Assembly (NCBI GenBank): GCA_046760505.1
Contig: JBHIEG010000050.1
Span: 1 to 8,347, forward strand
Direction: 5' to 3'
From: CAYFZR01 sp046760505 [NCBI: Candidatus Hydrothermarchaeota archaeon]
GTDB taxonomy: Archaea > CAYFZR01
DNA: 8,347 nucleotides
Part shown: piece by piece, positions 1 to 5,806 of the stretch
Layout of the letters: each line of letters begins with the position of its first letter
Position numbering within the stretch: the stretch's first letter is position 1
Notes under the pieces: generated by a model
The model's database searches: none
The model's input: only the letters and a program-made list of their open reading frames with translations
Told to the model about the DNA's origin: nothing
Program-made: the position numbers and the translations under genes

Positions 1-362
1 CTTTCCATAAGCAAAAACTTTCGATAATTGCCAACGCCAGGGGGTCCAAAGAAGAGAACATTTTCATGGCGCCGAATGAACTCACAAGTGGCTAGGTGTT
101 CTATTTTTGCCTTCTCTACAGATGGCTGGAAGAGAAAATCAAAGTTCGCCAGGTGCATTCCTTTGGGTAAGCCTGAGACTTTAAGTGAAGTGGCGATTCT
201 ACTTTCTTCCCGGGCTTCTACTTCCAGAGTTAAGACCCTTTCGAAAAAATCCAGGGGACTGCTCTTCTTTTTTGTCGCTTCCTCAAAGAGCTCAGAGATT
301 AGAGAAGAGGTATGATTCAGCTTTAACATCTCCATCTTCTGCTGCACCTGCTGAATACTCAT
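1..362 (-). CDS. istB: IS21-family helper ATPase IstB, N-terminal part (cut by window edge; P-loop abnormal)
   Basis: IstB is the AAA+-type ATPase that works with the IstA transposase in IS21 transposition and target choice. The reading starts at ATG 362-360, overlapping the TGA stop of istA as ATGA, the usual translational coupling of this pair. It gives 120 residues before the window ends. Family landmarks are in order: a helical N-terminus, 'SGLPKGMHLANFDFLFQPS' near 63-81, then 'FIRRHENVLFFGPPGVG' at 95-111. That last stretch is the strand and loop leading into Walker A. The motif then breaks: residues 112-113 are Asn-Tyr where GxxGxGK[T/S] needs Lys-Thr/Ser, and the following RKFLLME does not resemble the usual HLA..L helix. 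The frame stays open, so this is either a rearrangement junction near base 29 or a decayed, inactive copy. The family call is firm; whether the gene works is doubtful. Confidence 0.85.
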   Translation of the reverse strand, partial: MSIQQVQQKMEMLKLNHTSSLISELFEEATKKKSSPLDFFERVLTLEVEAREESRIATSLKVSGLPKGMHLANFDFLFQPSVEKAKIEHLATCEFIRRHENVLFFGPPGVGNYRKFLLME

Positions 363-1618
363 AGGCTTCTCCTGTGTATGATCTCTTGATATATCTCAAG
401 CTGACGTCGAGCTACCTCAAGTGCCCACTGCCTTACCGTATCACTGAGGTAGAGGGTCGGATCCTGGAGAGCTTTCTCTGAGAGCACTACCATGCCCTTT
501 GCCTCAGGCAGATAAGGATGGCGTTCAATCTCTGACCCATCATGATAGATTGCGATCTCTTCTCCCGTGTTAATGCATAGTACTGATCTATCTCTATAGT
601 CCCTATGAACCTGGTAGTAGTTTCCATCAAAATACACTGTTCCATCATGACGAACTCTGGTGCGCAACTCCCTGAGAGGGAATTGAGGAAAACTCTCGGG
701 AAGAGGCTTTAGATAATGCTTCTCATACTCGAAACTCTCAGCCACACTAAGACCAGTAGCTCCACAGCGCCACTCCTTCCTCATCTTCTCAAGCTCCCTA
801 TCTACCTTCTGTTGAAGATCGGCCATATCCTTGAAGACTTGATGCTTAAAATCCATACGGGAGAAAAGATCACGAATCCTCTTCTCTATCTTTCCTTTAT
901 CCTCTGGAGTAGCAGGCCGGGCAGGAAACACTTTAATCCCTAACTGTGAAAGATATCTCTTGTAGCTCTCATTGATAACCGACTTCTCGCCTCGCCACTG
1001 CACGATGGCAGACTTCAAGCAGTCAGTCCGTATCACCTCTGGCAGCCCGCCAAACGCAAGAAAAGCCTCTTGATGAGCATGAATAAAAGCGTTAAGGTCT
1101 TTTTTTACCCGAAATCGCACCACCGGCTCCCGGCTGAATCCCAGCGTAAAACAAAGACCCTGCACTTTTACCCAGCGCCCAAGCTCTCCCATCTGTACCA
1201 GAACATCCTCCTTCCAATCTACAAACATCAGTGCCCCAGGAGGTGTCTCTATCCTTATCCGCGCTCCCTTCTTGTGAAATTCCGGAAAGTGTTTCCGTAT
1301 GTAGCGCCGAAAAGCATCATAGGATTGCTCGTACCCATGGTCTCTGCGTAGCCAGTAGCAAAGTGTCTTCAGTGTCGGTCGGTGCCGGCTGTCTTCATAA
1401 TCGGCTATCCATTGCGAAATAACCGCCCGGAAGCGATCAAGTGAGGAGGCCTTCCTCTTGCGGCCATCCTCTCTGCCTGACTGCCGGCGCTTCATCCTGT
1501 AGCGAATGGTCCCTTCGCTGACACCAAGCTTATCTCCAATCTCGTAATTGCTGTATTTAACTCTCTTCATATTCATGATAAAATCATCGTCATCAGGCGA
1601 AAGCCTAGATTTAGGCAT
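359..1618 (-). CDS. istA: IS21-family transposase IstA (DDE recombinase)
   Basis: This is the DDE transposase of an IS21-type element: it binds the element ends and catalyses strand transfer with IstB. The 419-residue protein has an N-terminal helix-turn-helix (about 18-45, 'YSNYEIGDKLGVSEGTIRYR'), a linker, then an RNase H-like catalytic core. Candidate acidic residues are D134 in 'MFVDWKE', D199 in 'LPEVIRTDCLKSAI' and E245 in 'PEDKGKIEK'. A beta-rich C-terminal domain follows ('VYFDGNYYQVH' about 328-338). At the second Asp most relatives have D-N; here it is D-C, which is unusual but not necessarily inactivating. The start is supported by AAGGAGG five bases before the ATG. The stop overlaps the istB start (ATGA). 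At 419 residues it is shorter than the roughly 500 of some IstA proteins but within the family range. No frameshift is seen. Confidence 0.93.
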   Translation of the reverse strand: MPKSRLSPDDDDFIMNMKRVKYSNYEIGDKLGVSEGTIRYRMKRRQSGREDGRKRKASSLDRFRAVISQWIADYEDSRHRPTLKTLCYWLRRDHGYEQSYDAFRRYIRKHFPEFHKKGARIRIETPPGALMFVDWKEDVLVQMGELGRWVKVQGLCFTLGFSREPVVRFRVKKDLNAFIHAHQEAFLAFGGLPEVIRTDCLKSAIVQWRGEKSVINESYKRYLSQLGIKVFPARPATPEDKGKIEKRIRDLFSRMDFKHQVFKDMADLQQKVDRELEKMRKEWRCGATGLSVAESFEYEKHYLKPLPESFPQFPLRELRTRVRHDGTVYFDGNYYQVHRDYRDRSVLCINTGEEIAIYHDGSEIERHPYLPEAKGMVVLSEKALQDPTLYLSDTVRQWALEVARRQLEIYQEIIHRRSL

Positions 1619-1935
1619 CCTTTCCTCCTTTTGTTTAGATTCACATTTTTAAGAGGTAAGGATGCCATATTTAAAGCCTTCTTGAAATCTTCCCATCGAG
1701 TCCTTTTGTTTTTATTCCAGCAATAGTGAATATTCCGGTTTTTTGGCCAAATATGTTGTAGAGGAAGTTTTCTTCCAAAAATAAGGCTCTCAGATGGCAT
1801 ACAATCAACGATCTCAGCTCGATCTATATTTAACCCTTTGTCTTTTTCACCTAAGGCCATCAAATTCATATCACTTTTATGCTCACATTCATCGGCAGCA
1901 ATGCGTAAATCTAGGCGCCGATTCATGCGTAACAT
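1573..1935 (-). CDS. Doubtful 120-residue ORF upstream of and overlapping istA
   Basis: This open frame starts at ATG 1935-1933 with a purine-rich AGAGG six bases upstream, and runs 120 codons. Its last 46 bases overlap the start of istA in another frame. I do not recognise the product. It is hydrophilic and basic, with no signal peptide or membrane segment, and has a Trp/Lys/Arg-rich middle ('NKNKRTRWEDFKKAL' about 74-88). The last 15 or so residues are simply the istA start read out of frame. The frame is open upstream to a TAG near 1983. It could be a leader gene of the IS, a fragment of an older host gene interrupted by the IS, or chance. The ribosome-binding-like site and plausible composition are the only support. 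Confidence 0.25.
   Translation of the reverse strand: MLRMNRRLDLRIAADECEHKSDMNLMALGEKDKGLNIDRAEIVDCMPSESLIFGRKLPLQHIWPKNRNIHYCWNKNKRTRWEDFKKALNMASLPLKNVNLNKRRKGCLNLGFRLMTMILS
1901..1932. repeat. Two direct copies of ATGCGTAA, 24 bp apart, upstream of istA
   Basis: ATGCGTAA occurs at 1901-1908 and again at 1925-1932, separated by a GC-rich spacer containing the palindrome GGCGCC. The second copy also belongs to a short inverted pair, GCGT...ACGC (1927-1942). IS21 elements carry multiple short repeats inside their ends that bind IstA, so this could mark the element's leader-side end. No TGT/ACA terminus or target duplication could be fixed, so the assignment is tentative. Confidence 0.3.
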
Positions 1936-1994
1936 ATCACGCCTCTTAACACAAAGTGCGGTGATACAATGAGATTTGCACTAAGATACATTTG

Positions 1995-2116
1995 TTATTG
2001 CGAGCGTAGCGAAGCAATCTCATCATTTTTACTTTCCATGAGTTACGGGTTTATGAGGTCTTTGAGTTATAAAACTCTTGAGATTGCCACGCTCCCATCG
2101 GTCGCTCGCAATGACG
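1995..2116. repeat. REP/MITE-like imperfect inverted repeat (ATTGCGAGCG...GCAATCTCA type)
   Basis: The left arm holds ATTGCGAGCG (1997-2006) and GCAATCTCA (2014-2022). The right arm holds the exact reverse complements TGAGATTGC (2079-2087) and CGCTCGCAAT (2103-2112). The conserved outer and inner blocks match perfectly, while the linkers differ in length (about 7 against 15 bases). A small extra hairpin, GAGTT-ATAA-AACTC, lies at 2064-2077. This sequence type is a very common dispersed intergenic palindrome in many unrelated bacteria, and when read through it yields the familiar 'ERSEAI' peptide. It sits between the IS21 leader and the 3' end of the YVTN gene, where it may also act as an RNA-level stem-loop. 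Confidence 0.7.
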
Positions 2117-2201
2117 TCCGGCCACGCTACTTTGGGACAAACTCAAGAATTTTAGCACTGCTAGAAGTAAATATCATCTAATGACATTAATAAGAGCTTA
2201 T

Positions 2202-3161
2202 TTATTTAAGATAGCCAATTCCATCAGGACAAAAGCCTACAGGAATATCAGCAATTTTTTCTAACTTTTCTCCATCTATTACGGAAATGGAGTTTGATGT
2301 ATCATTAGCTACAAAAATCCTCTTTCCATCTGAAGAAACAGCTATCCCTCTAGGATTTCTTCCTACTTTTATATTTTTTAGAATTGATTGATTTTCGGTG
2401 GACAGGACAGTAAGAGTATCAGAAAGCATGTTACAGATGTAAGCTCTTTTTCCATCAGGAGAAAAAGCAATCCTTATAGGCAAATATCCATCTACAGGAA
2501 TAGAAGTGATTATTTCATCTCTCTCTGTTGAAATGACTTCAACTATTCTATCCATCTGGCAGGTCACATAGACTTCTTTTCCATCAGGAGAAATCGCTAT
2601 TCCTTCAGGTCCGACTCTTGTCTTTATATTCTTTGATATAGCGAGTCTGTCCAGATCTATTACAGAAACAGTGTTTGAGGCTATATTGGAGATATAAGCC
2701 TTTTTTTCATCAGGGGATATCACAACCAAATGAGGCTCCTTTTGGTCAGTGCTTATAGACCCGATTATCTTATCTTTCTCTCCATCCAGAACTATGATTT
2801 TCTCCTTTCCTGCACTAGTCACAAGAATTTTCTTTCCATGCGAATATATGCCATGAGGAAAGGAGAGATCTTCTGAGAAGATTTTTTTCTCTACCTCAAA
2901 TTTTCGATTATTTATTACAAAAATGGAGTTTTCTCCTGAATTGACTACGTAAGTTTTTTTTCCATCAGGAGATATCCATAGTTCATGAGGTTCTTTTCCA
3001 ACCTTGACAATCTTTTGTAGTTTCAGAGATTTAGCATTGATTATATACATATCGTTACTTTCTTGATTGAGAACAAGAATGAATGAAGATTGGGCCATCT
3101 GAGAGCAGAAGAATATTACTATAAAAATAATTGATATCCTTCTTATATTCGCCCCTTTCAT
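2202..3161 (-). CDS. Exported YVTN/SPDGK-repeat beta-propeller protein
   Basis: This is a 319-residue seven-bladed-type propeller. A basic start ('KGANIRR') and hydrophobic core (about 9-20) form a signal peptide, with cleavage probably near 24-26 (AQS). The repeat signature recurs every 42-43 residues: SPDGK at 64, SHGK at 107, SPDEK at 149, SPDGK at 191 and 234, SSDGK at 276. These alternate with YVTN-like strands (YVVN 71, YISN 156, YVTC 198, YICN 241, FVAN 283) and 'VIDxxxxxxxxxI' outer strands. The C-terminal strand and N-terminus would close the ring. No catalytic motif is visible; a surface or periplasmic binding role is usual for the family. It lies 82 bases downstream of another propeller gene on the same strand, so cotranscription is possible. 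No Shine-Dalgarno is visible before this ATG, which is preceded by an AT-rich hairpin. Next Met is residue 22, inside the signal peptide, so this start is retained. Confidence 0.9.
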   Translation of the reverse strand: MKGANIRRISIIFIVIFFCSQMAQSSFILVLNQESNDMYIINAKSLKLQKIVKVGKEPHELWISPDGKKTYVVNSGENSIFVINNRKFEVEKKIFSEDLSFPHGIYSHGKKILVTSAGKEKIIVLDGEKDKIIGSISTDQKEPHLVVISPDEKKAYISNIASNTVSVIDLDRLAISKNIKTRVGPEGIAISPDGKEVYVTCQMDRIVEVISTERDEIITSIPVDGYLPIRIAFSPDGKRAYICNMLSDTLTVLSTENQSILKNIKVGRNPRGIAVSSDGKRIFVANDTSNSISVIDGEKLEKIADIPVGFCPDGIGYLK

Positions 3162-3169
3162 AAATTTTA

Positions 3170-3192
3170 TTTTGAATTCTTAAAATTCAAAA
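3170..3192. promoter_or_regulatory. AT-rich 9-bp inverted repeat just upstream of the YVTN gene start
   Basis: TTTTGAATT (3170-3178) and AATTCAAAA (3184-3192) pair perfectly around a five-base loop. The repeat ends eight bases before the ATG at 3161, in the 82-base gap between the two propeller genes. There is no T-run after it on the transcribed strand, so it does not look like an intrinsic terminator. It could be an operator or a translation-control hairpin, or chance in AT-rich DNA. Confidence 0.35.
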
Positions 3193-3243
3193 AAGATGAA
3201 TGTTTAATATTTTTTTGGCCATTGTATTTACATTCCAAATCTT

Positions 3244-4401
3244 TCATTTTTTCCAAATAACTTTGTATGAAACGATCTTATGAAAGCCGCCTTCTTTTTC
3301 ATAAACACAATAGAAATGACTGTTTTTAAACCTTCCATTCAATCCGTTTGGTCTGGAGAAGTCATTTAAGCTCTTATTGGCAATAAAAACACCGTTTGAA
3401 TTGAAAATATCAAACATATATTCTCCTTTGTTTTCTCCTGCTTCATAAGTTTGAACAAAAATCCTGCCTTCATCATCAGTTAAAAAATAATGAAAAGGAG
3501 GAAGAACATCAGGAAAATAAAGCCTATCTTTAACAAAATTATAAATCCCTGGAGTGATTTTAAGAAAATTAATAAATTCTTTCTTGTATTCTTCTGAAGG
3601 AGTAAGTTTTCGATATTCTTTTCTTATTTTTTTAAGAAGATTACCATTTAAATCAAATACATTTATTTCATATCCTTGTTCTTGATTAGCAATGAAAATT
3701 TTATTCCCCTCAATGCTATAAGCTAGATTATGGTAAGTTCCTTTTATTTTTTTGGCAAGAGGATTTGACATTTCAATTGTGTCTAATTCTTTGATTTTTT
3801 TAAATCCAGAATCAAATAGAGATAAAACACCTTCCAGATTATCAGCTTTCATATCTTTCGGTCTAGGCACTTCATCGAAAAGATAATTCCCATTTTCTAG
3901 AGGAATTCCGTTAAGGATTCCCCCTAAATTTATTTTAATTTCTTTAATTAAACTACCATCTCTTTGAAAAAAGGAAAATTTATGATTCAAACTATCATAC
4001 ACTACTATTTCCCCCACAGAATTAATTCTCAAATTCAGAGGCAACCGAAACTCGCCTGGACCCTGTCCTTCTCTTCCTATCGTTCCCAGAAAATATCCTT
4101 TGTTATCAAATTTGACAATTTTCTTTAATTTCCTGTCTAGGATGTATATATTTCCTTCTAAATCAGCTTCTATGCTGGCAATTGAAGTGATATTTTCATC
4201 TTTAAATTTTTCAGTATCTATAGAGAGCTCTTTCTTAAGCATCATTTTTCTAAGGGCGTTTTTAACCGGATAAGGCTCAAGATGATTGACGATGACTTCT
4301 ACACCATTTTCCATTATTTTTGTCAATTTTTCTTCTTGGGGTTTACATAAAGAAAAGAGAAAAATAAAAATAACAGGAGAAATATAAATTATTTTTTTCA
4401 T
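3244..4401 (-). CDS. 6-bladed beta-propeller protein, probably exported or lipid-anchored
   Basis: The 385-residue protein begins at ATG 4401, chosen over the ATG 18 bases upstream because GGAG lies eight bases before it and the resulting N-terminus (MKKIIYISP...) is a clean signal sequence. The hydrophobic segment ends in FSLC; Cys19 could be a lipoprotein cysteine, although Leu at -1 is atypical. From about residue 68 there are NHL/6-bladed propeller strands of the pattern 'D.EGNIYILD...KKIVKFDNKG' followed by GREGQGPGEF (109-118). That motif is typical of the 6-bladed propeller family common in Bacteroidota and some candidate phyla. Later blades include 'IFIANQEQGYEINVFDLNGN' and 'DDEGRIFVQTYE'. 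The protein ends in a strand, YKVIWKK. It sits upstream of the YVTN propeller on the same strand. Substrate and partner are unknown; a surface-binding role is an inference. Confidence 0.85.
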   Translation of the reverse strand: MKKIIYISPVIFIFLFSLCKPQEEKLTKIMENGVEVIVNHLEPYPVKNALRKMMLKKELSIDTEKFKDENITSIASIEADLEGNIYILDRKLKKIVKFDNKGYFLGTIGREGQGPGEFRLPLNLRINSVGEIVVYDSLNHKFSFFQRDGSLIKEIKINLGGILNGIPLENGNYLFDEVPRPKDMKADNLEGVLSLFDSGFKKIKELDTIEMSNPLAKKIKGTYHNLAYSIEGNKIFIANQEQGYEINVFDLNGNLLKKIRKEYRKLTPSEEYKKEFINFLKITPGIYNFVKDRLYFPDVLPPFHYFLTDDEGRIFVQTYEAGENKGEYMFDIFNSNGVFIANKSLNDFSRPNGLNGRFKNSHFYCVYEKEGGFHKIVSYKVIWKK

Positions 4402-4741
4402 CTTTATATCTCCACTCATAAAATAAAAATATATTCTCTTTCCACCCGCATCCGGTTACAACTTAGATAATAACAATTGGTTATAAGATTCCAGCCACAG
4501 CAGTTCTATTTTTTGAATTATGATGATTATATCCTCTTTTTTATTTGATTTCCCTTATCTTAATTTCTCTAAGAATTATATCACAAAAAATTGAGACCAA
4601 AATGGGATGAGCGGATGCAAAGGCACTATGGATATTTCCAGTTTTCTGCAGCGAGAAAAAGTAAATATAAGAAAGAAAATGAAACCGTCCTCTCTCTTGA
4701 GCGTAATAGCATGGACAAAAATCCTTTTCTCAACAGAAAAA
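4402..4741. other. AT-rich 340-bp stretch without a convincing gene
   Basis: This gap lies between the start of the 6-bladed propeller gene and the stop of the truncated gene at 4742, both on the minus strand. It contains two perfect TATAAT hexamers on the minus strand (4575-4580 and 4526-4531), neither with a good -35 box at 16-18 bases. It also has a short inverted repeat, ATAAC-AATTG-GTTAT (4470-4484). One of these may be the propeller promoter. On the plus strand an open frame without ATG near its start runs 4573-4758 ('RPKWDERMQRHYGYF...'); it may be a decayed fragment or chance. I see no RNA gene. Confidence 0.4.
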
Positions 4742-5272
4742 TTAGTCATTATATTTAACGTCTACCTCAACTATAAAAAATTGGTAATCAACATAAGCGA
4801 ACAATGTCTCCTCAAGGATAAACTTTTCACTCTCCTCATTAATAAGAACTTCTTGAATGCATTGTTCACTTGGAAATCTCACTCCATTTTTCTCCTTACC
4901 AAAGGTTACGCTCCAAATCATCTCCTTCTTTAAATCTCCAATAGGAGATGAAATTGGTCCCTTATCATAATCTCTTATAGATCTTGGATCCCACTCAATT
5001 TTTAAAATGCTAAAATCCTTCTCATCTATCCAAATCCTGCCATAATTATTGTTTTCCACCATAACTGATTTCGGATAGGATTTGATGATTATTACTTTTT
5101 TGCCTTCTACTGTATCCTTGCCAACTATTTCATAATCAAAATAACCCTGCCAATATTTACTAAGAAATCCTACTGGCCCAAATATGAGATATTTACTGAC
5201 ATATTTAACCATTTTTAACTCTGCATTTTCTTCACGTTTATTCTTGCCATCTTCTTCCAGTAATATCCTTTT
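4742..5272 (-). pseudogene. 5'-truncated gene: C-terminal part of an envelope-type protein family
   Basis: The open frame encodes 176 residues after an in-frame TAA at 5275-5273. The first ATG (5212) comes 20 codons in and lacks a clear ribosome-binding site. The residues before it (KRILLEEDGKNKREENAELK) read smoothly into the rest, so the coding homology appears to extend beyond the ATG and to be cut off near 5273. The body has 'IFGPVGFLSKYWQGYFDYEIVG', 'GKKVIIIKSYPK', then 'GRIWIDEKDFSILKIEWDP' and 'NGVRFPSEQ'. This alternating-strand pattern resembles the C-terminal half of LolA/outer-membrane lipoprotein-sorting-like beta sheets. From memory, related full-length proteins are about 250-300 residues and carry a signal peptide that is missing here. 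A small working protein from ATG 5212 to 4742 (156 residues) is possible but less likely. An IS91-like remnant lies just upstream on the same strand. Confidence 0.6.
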
Positions 5273-5379
5273 TTAAAGATAAGAATTTCGTTTTCTGCTG
5301 CGATGGCTGTGTAAGCATTAATGGCCCAATTTTGCCTCGTCCCATCGTCATGGAGTATAGAACATGGCGGGAAAGAATG
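5215..5379 (-). other. Second open frame overlapping the truncated gene's 5' end (possible gene fragment)
   Basis: Between TGA 5382-5380 and TAA 5217-5215 a 54-codon frame is open without an ATG near its start. Its peptide includes 'AINAYTAIAAENEILIFKKG' then 'YYWKKM', a strand-like pattern that could be the last blade of a propeller protein. It overlaps the 5' part of the truncated gene in another frame, so at most one is genuinely coding there. It may be a fragment brought next to the truncated gene by a deletion, or the open frame may be chance. I do not recognise it. Confidence 0.25.
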
Positions 5380-5383
5380 TCAA
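5354..5383 (-). promoter_or_regulatory. Near-consensus sigma70-type promoter facing the truncated gene
   Basis: On the minus strand a perfect TTGACA (5378-5383) is followed after 18 bases by TATACT (5354-5359, five of six matches to TATAAT). The start of transcription would fall near 5346-5349, reading toward the truncated gene at 5272-4742. It lies just beyond the 3' side of the IS91-like transposase remnant, so it may be an outward-facing promoter of the mobile element. This is a sequence match only. Confidence 0.5.
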
Positions 5384-5489
5384 TAAGGGCTAAAAATAAC
5401 TAGGAATAGCACAGAGCGCCTGGAAAGTCGCTGGGCGGCTCAAAAACGCCGGAAATCAGCCAGACCTCTCCTCCTGGGTCAGAAAAGAA
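5384..5489 (-). mobile_element. Probable 3' flank of the IS91-like remnant
   Basis: This stretch is GC-rich (for example GCGCCTGGAAAG and GCTGGGCGGCTC) compared with the AT-rich DNA on the other side of about 5340, and it has no open frame of note. It follows directly after the stop of the transposase remnant, where the replication-termination end of an IS91-like element would lie. I could not fix the exact element end. Confidence 0.4.
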
Positions 5490-5717
5490 TCATGAAAAAT
5501 ATTCGGTGCCTGTCTCAGAGTCCATCAAGAATTCCTGCGAGACCATATGAGGCGGAGGAGGTCTCTCTGCAACAAATGTCAGCTTGAGGTGATGGATGAT
5601 CCTGTCCACCACTGCATAGTCGGTGAGGAAGGCAATGATGCGCATCTGGCCTCCGCACTGGGGGCAGAGCAGTGGGTCCACCTCATGGGAAAAGGCTAAA
5701 ACACCTAGGATTGTCAT
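5490..5717 (-). pseudogene. C-terminal remnant of an IS91-like (Y2 family) transposase
   Basis: The 75-codon frame carries the characteristic C-terminal tail of IS91/Y2-type transposases: 'HEVDPLLCPQCGGQMRIIAF' with a CxxC (Cys18, Cys21), then 'DYAVVDRIIHHLKL' and a proline-rich end. A full transposase of this family is around 400 residues, so most of the protein, including the catalytic HUH/tyrosine region, is absent. Similarity begins abruptly at about residue 11 (base ~5687). The residues before it (ILGVLAFS) do not look like the usual 'WA.LI.K.YEVDP' lead-in, and a stop (TAG) follows a short way upstream. The fragment and its 3' flank to about 5400 are visibly more GC-rich than the host-like genes. 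It is a dead piece of a mobile element; an unrelated zinc-ribbon mini-protein is the less likely alternative. Confidence 0.72.
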
Positions 5718-5795
5718 TCCAGGGCTTTCTGCAAGAGAAATAGATGCAATCCGAGAAGGCTAAAGAAAATATTTCTGAAACCAATAATTTAAAAT

Positions 5796-5802
5796 AAGGA
5801 GG
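5796..5802 (+). promoter_or_regulatory. Strong ribosome-binding site of the S8 protease gene
   Basis: AAGGAGG is followed by four bases and then the ATG at 5807, fixing the protease start. No convincing sigma70 promoter was found in the 89 bases between the IS91-like remnant and this gene. Confidence 0.85.
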
Positions 5803-5806
5803 TAAA

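Noticed and set aside
28-315. Plus-strand ORF opposite istB
   Set aside because: It is the antisense shadow of the istB reading, which has clear family motifs.
716-1422. Three plus-strand ORFs opposite istA
   Set aside because: They lie fully inside the antisense of a well-supported transposase and have no recognisable features.
1742-1751. Perfect palindrome TTTGGCCAAA
   Set aside because: A ten-base palindrome with no repeat partner or suitably placed promoter; expected by chance at this scale.
1969-2181. 70-codon plus-strand ORF with 'CERSEAISS'
   Set aside because: The peptide is the translation of the dispersed palindromic repeat, a well-known source of false gene calls.
4402-4419. Earlier ATG (4419) for the 6-bladed propeller gene
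   Set aside because: No ribosome-binding site precedes it, while the ATG at 4401 has GGAG eight bases upstream and gives a cleaner signal peptide.
4607-4933. 108-codon plus-strand ORF
   Set aside because: Its second half is antisense to the truncated gene and it has no ribosome-binding site or recognisable motif.
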